A stretch of DNA of 13,009 bases, taken from NCBI GenBank assembly GCA_947383645.1, contig CANDEH010000067.1:1-13009 (forward strand), written 5' to 3'. The DNA is from an uncultured Clostridia bacterium. GTDB taxonomy: Bacteria > Bacillota > Clostridia > Oscillospirales > Oscillospiraceae. Of this stretch, positions 8,239 to 13,009 are shown piece by piece; the first letter of the stretch is position 1, and every line of letters starts with the position of its first letter. Position numbers and translations under genes: made by a program. The notes under the pieces were generated by a model, which was not told the DNA's origin, did not search any database, and was given only the letters and a program-made list of their open reading frames with translations.

Positions 8239-9273
8239 ATGTCAGCAAACACCAGACGATACAAGAGGAGAAGACGGAACCGGACGCCCCTTTTCCTGCT
8301 GCTTCTCCTGCTGGTCACGGGGATGGTGCTCCTCCTGATTAGCTGCGGCGGCAAGGATGGGGAGAACCCGGGCGACAGCAATGACCCGATCCAGGGCGGC
8401 GCCGCAGACCCCGGCGAGGGCGGGGAGCCCGATCCGCCGGAGCCGGTGGAGCCGGAGCCGGACCCCTACGAGGGCTACGCCATCCGCACCATGACCGAGC
8501 GGGACATGGGGATTGGCGAACAGATCCTTGTGAGCAACGCCGTGCCCTACACCTTCCCCGCGGAGGCGGCGGAGGAGTTGGTGGTGGTGATCCACGAGAA
8601 GAACAACAGCTACATGTCCAAGGACTACGAGACCTCCCTGCTGCCCGTCACCGTGTCCCACCTCAACGACATGATGAAGGACTACACGGACCAGGGGGGC
8701 GCGGTGAACATCATGGTGGTCTCCGGCCACCGGACCTACGACTTCCAGCAGAAGGTCTTTGACAGCAGCGCCGCTCGGAACGGCCTGGAGCACGCCCAGC
8801 GGTTTGTGGCCCAGCCCGGCGGCAGCGAGCACCACACCGGCTACGCCCTGGACCTGTGGAACACCACCGTAGGCGACTACTTCGAGGGCGTGGGCGAGTG
8901 CAAGTGGATCACGGACAACTGCCACAAGTACGGCTTTATCCTCCGCTACAGCGAGGAGAAGGAGGCGTTCACCAAGATCGGCCCGGAGGGCTGGCACTTC
9001 CGCTACGTCGGCGTGCCCCACTCCTACCTGGTGGTAGAGAACGGCTTCTGCTACGAGGAGTATATCGACTACCTGAAGGGTTTCTCCTTCCTGGACGACC
9101 ACCTCTTCACCACCGTGGACGGCGTGGAGTACGAGATCTACTACGTGGAGGGCCTGGAGGTCCCCGTCCCGGAGGAGGGGACGTACACCATCTCCGGCAA
9201 CAACCTGGACGGCTTCATCGTGACAGTGACCAGAGCGCCCGTCAGCGAGCCCCCCCAGGTCCCGGCGGCGTGA
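8239..9273 (+). CDS. Membrane-anchored M15-family D-Ala-D-Ala carboxypeptidase (VanY-like)
   Basis: Zinc peptidase expected to trim the terminal D-alanine of peptidoglycan stem peptides outside the membrane. 344 aa. The N-terminus has an arginine-rich stretch (6-15), a hydrophobic segment (17-35) and LISC at 33-36, which fits a lipobox with C36 as the lipidated residue; an uncleaved anchor is the alternative. A proline- and glutamate-rich spacer (about 43-77) lifts the catalytic domain off the membrane. The domain shows SGHRTYDFQ (162-170), the zinc motif SxHxxGxAxD (S196, H198, G201, D205) and EGWHFRYVG (250-258) with catalytic E250 and zinc ligand H253. Some 60 residues after about 280 extend past the core. 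The ATG is weakly preceded by GAGG. No van regulatory or ligase genes are near, so this is probably normal wall remodelling rather than glycopeptide resistance. Confidence 0.92.
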   Translation: MSANTRRYKRRRRNRTPLFLLLLLLVTGMVLLLISCGGKDGENPGDSNDPIQGGAADPGEGGEPDPPEPVEPEPDPYEGYAIRTMTERDMGIGEQILVSNAVPYTFPAEAAEELVVVIHEKNNSYMSKDYETSLLPVTVSHLNDMMKDYTDQGGAVNIMVVSGHRTYDFQQKVFDSSAARNGLEHAQRFVAQPGGSEHHTGYALDLWNTTVGDYFEGVGECKWITDNCHKYGFILRYSEEKEAFTKIGPEGWHFRYVGVPHSYLVVENGFCYEEYIDYLKGFSFLDDHLFTTVDGVEYEIYYVEGLEVPVPEEGTYTISGNNLDGFIVTVTRAPVSEPPQVPAA

Positions 9274-9293
9274 GACAGAGAAACAAAAACAGG

Positions 9294-9330
9294 AACAACC
9301 TCTGGAACAGGAGTGCCAGAGGTTGTTTTT
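9294..9330 (+). terminator. Intrinsic terminator of the M15 peptidase gene
   Basis: A perfect 12-bp stem (9294-9305 with 9316-9327) has a 10-base loop and ends in a T-run to 9330. The T-run abuts the left end of the palindromic element that follows. Confidence 0.93.
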
Positions 9331-9495
9331 ATAGTCTACACACTTGAGAATCGGTAAAAAGGAGCGAGGGAGAATTTGTCACAGCAAGGCGGAGAACGCA
9401 GTCGTCCTTGAGGGCGTCGGCCTGTCTGTCTCCTCCTTGCTGTGTCCCATTTCCTCCCGCCTCCTCTCTGCCGCTTCTCAGGTGCATCGACTATA
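9330..9495. mobile_element. MITE-like palindromic element 1 (166 bp)
   Basis: Bounded by TATAGTC (9330-9336) and GACTATA (9489-9495). The two arms form an imperfect inverted repeat of about 62 bp, including CTTGAGAA against TTCTCAGG, and a perfect CACAGCAAGG (9380-9389) against CCTTGCTGTG (9435-9444). It has no coding capacity of its own. Its right half is similar to that of element 2 at 9733-9949. Ends beginning with TA are compatible with TA target duplication as in IS630/mariner-type MITEs, but the palindromic ends make the duplication ambiguous. Confidence 0.65.
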
Positions 9496-9732
9496 CATAT
9501 CTCCACATGAACCATCGTTTATCATTTATTGTTGGAACAAACGAAAATGGAAAAACATAAGAGGTCAGTTTCTCACCTGCCCTGTGGAGAACGGGAGGAC
9601 AGAAGACGACATAGAGACAGCCGCCCTGCGGCTCTTTCACCGCAGAACGAATCTACGCACAGGCGGAGAAGGCGGCGCAGCGGGAGAGCCAGGCAGAAAC
9701 TTCTTGACTTGCGGGGAAAAGTGGACTATCCT
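9496..9732. other. Spacer between the two palindromic elements, with a candidate promoter
   Basis: 237 bases with no recognisable gene. Open frames crossing it give arginine-rich or low-complexity translations without a good ribosome site. Its last 29 bases carry TTGACT (9704-9709), a 17-base spacer and TATCCT (9727-9732), a good sigma-A-like promoter whose start would fall inside element 2. GACTAT (9724-9729) with ATAGTC (9734-9739) makes a small inverted repeat right at the junction. Confidence 0.4.
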
Positions 9733-9949
9733 TATAGTCGCATAGCTTGAGGACCAACAAAGCCCGGCGAAGGAAAGGGCGCACAGCTTTGCTGTACCCG
9801 CAAGGGGTACGCCCCATCCGCAAGGCGGCGGAGCCGCCAACGGCTGGGCAGTGTCCTTGACGGCCCGTCAGCCCGCCTGCGTCCTTCGCCTTGCTGTACA
9901 CCAGTTTCTCCCGCCTCCCTTTTGCTGTTTCTCAGGTTATTCGACTATA
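9733..9949. mobile_element. MITE-like palindromic element 2 (217 bp)
   Basis: Bounded by TATAGTCG (9733-9740) and CGACTATA (9942-9949), with further arm pairing such as ATAGCTTGAG against the complement of CTCAGGTTAT, and GGCGAAGGA against TCCTTCGCC. The centre holds small perfect hairpins: GTACCC/GGGTAC, GGCGGC/GCCGCC and TGACG/CGTCA. From GTCCTTGA (9853) to the right end it parallels element 1 from 9404, so both belong to one family. No transposase frame lies within. Confidence 0.65.
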
Positions 9950-9951
9950 CC
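9922..9951 (+). promoter_or_regulatory. Possible outward promoter in the right end of element 2
   Basis: TTGCTG (9922-9927), an 18-base spacer and TATACC (9946-9951), overlapping the CGACTATA terminus. It points toward the amidotransferase gene that starts 82 bases downstream, for which no other good promoter is visible. Confidence 0.35.
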
Positions 9952-10032
9952 AGGCAGAGGAGGATGCCGAAGCGGTGTTTTTCTCTGCCCGTCCCTTTTT
10001 ACCCACATTCATACCGCTGCGGAGGTGCGCAC

Positions 10033-10734
10033 ATGAAGCCTGTCATCGGAGTAATGCCCCTGTGGGACGACAGCCGGGAGAGCGTCTGGATGCTGCCGGG
10101 CTACCTGGACGGCATCCGGGAGGCCGGCGGGCTGCCCATCGTGTTTCCCTTTACCGGCGACGCCGGGGAGATCGCGCAGCTGACGGACCTCTGCGGCGGC
10201 TTTCTCCTCACCGGGGGCCACGATGTGTCCCCGGCGCTGTACGGCGAGGAGCCGCTGAAGGAGCTGGTGTCCTGCTGCGAGAAGCGGGACGCCCTGGAGA
10301 CCGCCGTCCTGCGCCGTGCTCTGGAGCGTGACAAGCCGGTCCTGGGCATCTGCCGGGGGATTCAGCTGATTAACGCCGCCCTTGGCGGCACCCTCTACCA
10401 GGACCTGCCCCGGCAGCACCCCTCCCGCACGGAGCACCGCCAGCAGCCCCCCTACCACATTCCGGCCCACCAGGTGACAATTCTGCCCGACACGCCGCTG
10501 TACAAGCTGCTGGGCGGGGAGACCCTGGCTGTGAACAGCTACCACCACCAGGCCATCCGGGACCTGGCGGAGAGCCTCAGGCCCATGGCCGCCGCGCCGG
10601 ACGGCCTGGTGGAGGCGGTGTGGAAGCCGGACTGCCGTTTTCTGTGGGCGTTGCAGTGGCATCCGGAGTTTGCCTTCCGAACCGACGCCGCCAGCAGAGC
10701 GATTTTCGCCCGCTTCGTCCAGGCGGCGCGCTGA
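10033..10734 (+). CDS. Class I glutamine amidotransferase, gamma-glutamyl-GABA hydrolase type (peptidase C26, PuuD-like)
   Basis: Cysteine hydrolase acting on gamma-glutamyl amides, as PuuD does on gamma-glutamyl-GABA in putrescine breakdown. 233 aa, near the family norm of about 240-255. Visible features: MKPVIGVMPLWD at the N-terminus, an oxyanion-side FLLTGGHDVSP (57-67), the nucleophile elbow GICRGIQLINAALGG (105-119) with C107, VNSYHHQAI (167-175), and QWHPEF (208-213) giving H210 and E212 of the catalytic triad. I start at the ATG preceded by GGAGGTG with about 5 bases between; the frame stays open upstream into the palindromic element, but that part has no homology-like sequence. No other putrescine genes are near, so substrate specificity is unproven. 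It stands alone between the repeat elements and the small membrane operon. Confidence 0.9.
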   Translation: MKPVIGVMPLWDDSRESVWMLPGYLDGIREAGGLPIVFPFTGDAGEIAQLTDLCGGFLLTGGHDVSPALYGEEPLKELVSCCEKRDALETAVLRRALERDKPVLGICRGIQLINAALGGTLYQDLPRQHPSRTEHRQQPPYHIPAHQVTILPDTPLYKLLGGETLAVNSYHHQAIRDLAESLRPMAAAPDGLVEAVWKPDCRFLWALQWHPEFAFRTDAASRAIFARFVQAAR

Positions 10735-10754
10735 CAGCGGGCCTCTGCCGGCGC

Positions 10755-10783
10755 TTGCGCATATCGGCACCTTTTGTTATATT
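10755..10783 (+). promoter_or_regulatory. Sigma-A promoter for the small membrane protein operon
   Basis: TTGCGC (10755-10760), a 17-base spacer and TATATT (10778-10783), about 41 bases ahead of the start codon. It begins 21 bases past the amidotransferase stop. Confidence 0.72.
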
Positions 10784-10823
10784 GTATCTGTCCGCTGTGC
10801 GTCCGTGGGCGCGGAGGGAGGAG

Positions 10824-11051
10824 ATGTCCATGTCCGGCTCGGGCCTCATGTTTTTTCTGATTCTCTGGATCGCCATCATCCTGATTGCGGTCGCCATCCC
10901 CATTGTCATCGGCGCTCTCGTCTACCGGGACGCCAGACGGCAGGAGATAGCCGGGCCTCTGGCCTGGGCGCTGGCGGCGGCCCTGGCGCCCTCGTTTATC
11001 GGTCTTGTGATCTATCTGGTCGTCCGCAGCAGCGGCGGAAAGGAGACGTAG
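10824..11051 (+). CDS. 75-aa two-helix membrane protein, PLDc_N-like
   Basis: Small integral membrane protein with two predicted helices: FFLILWIAIILIAVAIPIVIGALVY, and a second from PLAWALAAALAPSFIGLVIYLVV. The linking VYRDARRQE and the downstream APSFIGLVIYLVVR resemble the short membrane segment found at the N-terminus of phospholipase-D-nuclease proteins and in many stand-alone Firmicutes proteins (PLDc_N-like). No catalytic domain is attached. Two starts six bases apart (10824 and 10830) both have a suitable GGAGG site; I give the longer. The next gene begins one base after its stop, so the two form an operon under the promoter at 10755. Function unknown; membrane location is well supported. 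Confidence 0.8.
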   Translation: MSMSGSGLMFFLILWIAIILIAVAIPIVIGALVYRDARRQEIAGPLAWALAAALAPSFIGLVIYLVVRSSGGKET

Positions 11052-11052
11052 T

Positions 11053-11391
11053 ATGGACTTCACGCACATTTTCGATATCCTGATCGGCATTTACGGCCTG
11101 AAATTTCTCCTGCAATGGTACCAGTCCAGATTCCAGGGGAAGCCGCTGGACCCGCAGTGCCTGCTGACCACGGACCTGCGGCAGGACACCTGTACGGACG
11201 TCCAGGGGCTTACCGCCTTCCTGCTGCCCCGGCTGCTGTGCTTCGGAGCGGGACTGGTACTCTACGCCGTCATCTCCTTCTCCGGTCTCCTGGCGCCCCT
11301 GGGCCTTCTTGTCTACGTCCTCTTCTTCGGCGGCTTTGTGGCCCTCTTCCTCGTTACCAACAGACAGGCCAGACGGCGGTTCTGGCCGTGA
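11053..11391 (+). CDS. 112-aa hypothetical membrane protein
   Basis: Not recognised as a named family. The first 22 residues are moderately hydrophobic (FTHIFDILIGIYGLKFLLQWY). A polar stretch with two cysteines and LDPQCLLTTDLRQDTCTD follows. Two hydrophobic helices come next, about FLLPRLLCFGAGLVLYAVISF and LLAPLGLLVYVLFFGGFVALFLV, and a basic tail (RQARRRF). This predicts two or three membrane passes with the basic tail in the cytoplasm. AAAGGAG precedes the ATG by about 7 bases. It is the second gene of a two-gene operon and ends 7 bases before a perfect terminator, which supports real expression. The two partners may form one membrane complex, but that is inference from the tight coupling only. 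Confidence 0.78.
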   Translation: MDFTHIFDILIGIYGLKFLLQWYQSRFQGKPLDPQCLLTTDLRQDTCTDVQGLTAFLLPRLLCFGAGLVLYAVISFSGLLAPLGLLVYVLFFGGFVALFLVTNRQARRRFWP

Positions 11392-11397
11392 GACAAG

Positions 11398-11425
11398 ACG
11401 CCCCGGAGTCCCTCCGGGGCGTTTT
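11398..11425 (+). terminator. Intrinsic terminator of the small membrane protein operon
   Basis: A perfect 11-bp GC-rich stem (11398-11408 with 11412-11422) with a TCC loop, followed by TTTT. The next promoter begins five bases later. Confidence 0.93.
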
Positions 11426-11429
11426 CGGG

Positions 11430-11458
11430 TTGACATTCCTCCCGTTTCCCGCCATAAT
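11430..11458 (+). promoter_or_regulatory. Sigma-A promoter for aldose 1-epimerase
   Basis: Perfect TTGACA (11430-11435), a 17-base spacer and CATAAT (11453-11458), 46 bases ahead of the ATG at 11504. It is the strongest consensus match in the window. Confidence 0.85.
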
Positions 11459-11503
11459 ACAAGCAGGAAAACCAACACAAACAAGAAAAGGAGAACAGAT
11501 GCT

Positions 11504-12532
11504 ATGTTAACCCCCATTGTGCCCTTTGGTACTGCCCGGGACGGCCGGCCGGTGGAGAAGGTCCTTCTGCGGCGGGGCCGTCTGGAGGCGGAGGTGATGA
11601 CCCTGGGAGCCACGGTGCTGTCGCTGCGGGTACCGGACTCCTCCGGCAGGCCGGTGGACGTGGTGCTGGGCTGGAACTGCCCCGCCGCCTACGAGGAGAA
11701 CGGCGGCTACCTGGGCATGCTGGTGGGCCGCTACGCCAACCGGATTGCCGGGGCCCGCTGCGTGATTGACGGCGCGGAATTTGCGCTGACCCCCAACGAG
11801 GGAACCAAGCAGCTCCACGGCGGCCCCGCGGGCTTCAGCTTCCAGATATTCCGGCCGGAGATCATTGACGAGGGCGCTGTGATCTTCCATTACACCGCCC
11901 CCGACGGGGAGAACGGCTTCCCCGGCGCCCTGCGCCTCGATGCCACATATACCCTGACAGAGGAGGGCCTCAGCATCCGCTACCGGGCGGAGACGGACAG
12001 GCCCACCCTCTGCAATCTGACCAACCACAGCTATTTCAACCTCAACGGCGGCGGCACCGCGCTGGGACACCTGCTCTGGGCGGACGCCGACAGCTATACC
12101 CCCGTGGATGCCGACAGCATCCCCACAGCCCTCTCCGCCCCGGCGGCGGGGACCCCCTTCGACTTCACTGCGGAGAAGCCCATCGGCCGGGACATCGGCT
12201 CAGACTGTGAGCAGATCCGCCTCACCGGCGGGTACGACCACAATCTGGTCCTCCGCCTCCGGCCGGGCCTGCGTCTGGCCGCCCGCCTCACCGGGGAGAA
12301 ATCCGGCATCGTGATGGAGACCTGGACCGACCAGCCCGGCGTCCAGCTCTACACGGCCAACTTCCTCAGCGATGACCCCCGCACCAGAACCGGCGTCCCC
12401 TACGCCAAGCGGGACGGGGTATGTCTGGAGACCCAGCTGCCCCCGGACAGTCCCAACCACCCCGAGTGGGGCGACTGCATCCTCCGCCCCGGCCAGATCT
12501 ACGAGCGCACCACCGAGTACCGCTTCCGCTGA
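11504..12532 (+). CDS. galM: Aldose 1-epimerase (mutarotase)
   Basis: Interconverts the alpha and beta anomers of glucose and galactose in the cytoplasm, supplying the alpha form to galactokinase in the Leloir pathway. 342 aa, standard for GalM. Visible family features: GMLVGRYANRIAGAR (71-85), KQLHGGPAGF (102-111) with H105, TLCNLTNHSYFNLNG (168-182) with the catalytic acid H175, GYDHNLVL (243-250) with D245, GVQLYTANF (279-287) and LETQLPPDSPNHPE (308-321) with the catalytic base E309. The frame is open well upstream, but the ATG at 11504 begins the family N-terminus and follows AAGGAG with a 10-base gap. A three-codon open frame (11499-11510) overlaps this start. It has its own promoter; no galK, galT or galE lies nearby. 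Confidence 0.95.
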   Translation: MLTPIVPFGTARDGRPVEKVLLRRGRLEAEVMTLGATVLSLRVPDSSGRPVDVVLGWNCPAAYEENGGYLGMLVGRYANRIAGARCVIDGAEFALTPNEGTKQLHGGPAGFSFQIFRPEIIDEGAVIFHYTAPDGENGFPGALRLDATYTLTEEGLSIRYRAETDRPTLCNLTNHSYFNLNGGGTALGHLLWADADSYTPVDADSIPTALSAPAAGTPFDFTAEKPIGRDIGSDCEQIRLTGGYDHNLVLRLRPGLRLAARLTGEKSGIVMETWTDQPGVQLYTANFLSDDPRTRTGVPYAKRDGVCLETQLPPDSPNHPEWGDCILRPGQIYERTTEYRFR

Positions 12533-12553
12533 AAACATGTGAAGAACCTCCCC

Positions 12554-12581
12554 CTGCGGCCCCTGAAAACAGGGGCCGCAG
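12554..12581 (+). terminator. Hairpin after galM, probable terminator without adjacent U-tract
   Basis: A perfect 12-bp GC-rich stem (12554-12565 with 12570-12581) with an AAAA loop, 22 bases past the stop. The first T-run comes only about 25 bases later, so the mechanism is uncertain. Confidence 0.6.
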
Positions 12582-12717
12582 GCCCCATATCCCCATATGT
12601 GTCTGATTTTTGTGAAACTGGTATACCAAACCCGGAATCCAACACAGAAAACCGAGAAAAATTTGGTCGAATTACTCCTTTACAAAAGATGACATTTTAG
12701 TATATCATAATACACAG
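12582..12717. other. AT-rich gap after galM
   Basis: No gene is visible. This 136-base stretch is clearly more AT-rich than its surroundings. TTTACA (12679-12684), 18 bases and TATCAT (12703-12708) make a weak promoter candidate on the plus strand pointing into the repeat region at the right edge. Confidence 0.3.
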
Positions 12718-12725
12718 CACGCCCC

Positions 12726-12758
12726 CACGCCCTCCGGGCGTGCCCGCGCCAAAGGCGC
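12726..12758. repeat. Paired small hairpins at the start of the right-edge repeat region
   Basis: CACGCCC (12726-12732) pairs with GGGCGTG (12736-12742) around TCC. GCGCC (12746-12750) pairs with GGCGC (12754-12758) around AAA. They lead into copy B of the two-hairpin repeat. Confidence 0.5.
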
Positions 12759-12777
12759 CGGGCGCGTTTCGCCCTCG

Positions 12778-12849
12778 GCAGAGTTTCGCCGCCGCAGCGG
12801 CGAAATAAATTGAAATCATTTTTTCCGGAAACCGCGTTTTCGGAAAAAA
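12778..12849. repeat. Two-hairpin dispersed repeat, copy B
   Basis: Begins GCAGAGTTT like copy A at 2219. Its first hairpin has a different stem, TTTCGCCGC/GCGGCGAAA with a CGCA loop (12784-12805). Its second is nearly identical to that of copy A, a 14-bp stem with a CGC loop (12819-12849). The linker (AAATAAATTGAAATCA) matches copy A at most positions. Confidence 0.8.
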
Positions 12850-12856
12850 TCCCTTG

Positions 12857-13009
12857 CGCGAAGCGAGCGTCGCAGGACTTTGCCCCGTGGGGCAAAGTCC
12901 GAGGCGCAGAGCGCAGCGAACCCCTTCGCCGGAAAGCCCAGCGAAGCGGGTTTCCGGCGACCGCGAAGCGAGCGTCGCAGGACTTTGCCCCGTGGGGCAA
13001 AGTCCGAGG
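12857..13009. repeat. Start of a tandem array with 105-bp period, running off the window
   Basis: A 48-bp block at 12857-12904 recurs exactly at 12962-13009. Each copy contains a 12-bp palindrome (12875-12900 and 12980-13005) with arm GGACTTTGCCCC. Between them is another hairpin, CGCCGGAAA against TTTCCGGCG. The second copy ends at the last base of the window, so the number of units is unknown. Confidence 0.85.

Noticed and set aside
7217..8248. 343-residue minus-strand open frame opposite the transporter
   Set aside because: Histidine-, glutamine- and glycine-rich shadow translation without a ribosome site; the plus strand is a full symporter.
8239..9273. Part of a vancomycin-resistance cluster
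   Set aside because: The M15 domain matches VanY-type enzymes, but no ligase, dehydrogenase, VanX or two-component genes are adjacent.
9344..9901. Several open frames across the palindromic elements (plus 9344-9745, plus 9529-9750, minus 9653-9901)
   Set aside because: They run through the inverted repeats, have arginine-rich or uneven composition and lack ribosome sites; likely chance frames in repeats.
12680..13000. 106-residue minus-strand open frame at the right edge
   Set aside because: Its sequence is the translation of the tandem and two-hairpin repeats; it shares an SENAVSGK stretch with a frame over copy A, which is repeat DNA and not homology between proteins.
12857..13009. CRISPR array
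   Set aside because: The repeated block is 48 bp with a 105-bp period, strongly palindromic, and the intervening sequence is itself palindromic; no cas gene is present.

Overview
The window looks like chromosomal DNA from a GC-rich, low-motility-type Clostridia member, most likely in the Oscillospiraceae (Flavonifractor/Lawsonibacter-like gut bacteria). That placement is an inference. It rests on strong GGAGG-type ribosome sites, canonical sigma-A promoters (TTGACA/TATAAT-like), a Firmicutes gene set (Mini-RNase III, RqcH/FbpA, a ClpC-type unfoldase, a VanY-type peptidase) and high third-position GC. No tRNA, rRNA, CRISPR array, prophage or intact transposase gene was seen.

Layout, left to right. 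A 5'-truncated ClpA/ClpC-type ATPase (1-1791) is followed by a 78-bp nested palindrome, then a 69-aa four-cysteine protein with a perfect intrinsic terminator. A repeat-bearing gap (2212-2570) separates it from a convergent minus-strand glycerate 2-kinase (2621-3856). A divergent promoter region (3857-4247) contains a 60-bp imperfect palindrome and drives mrnC and rqcH, which overlap by 10 bp and both concern ribosome maturation or quality control. Next come a single-gene sodium:neurotransmitter-symporter family transporter (6686-8146) and a membrane-anchored M15 D-Ala-D-Ala carboxypeptidase (8239-9273), each with its own promoter.

The 700 bp from 9330 to 10032 hold no convincing gene. They contain two related palindromic elements (166 and 217 bp) that share TATAGTC termini and look like non-autonomous MITE-type insertions. 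Then follow a class I glutamine amidotransferase of the C26 family (10033-10734), a two-gene operon of small membrane proteins (10824-11391) with promoter and terminator, and an aldose 1-epimerase (11504-12532) with a textbook promoter.

The right edge (12717-13009) is dense in palindromic repeats. It has a second copy of the two-hairpin repeat found at 2219 and the start of a 105-bp-period tandem array that runs off the window. The genes are mostly independently transcribed housekeeping or accessory metabolic units rather than one pathway. The unusual content is in the intergenic repeat families, not in an evident new multi-gene system.
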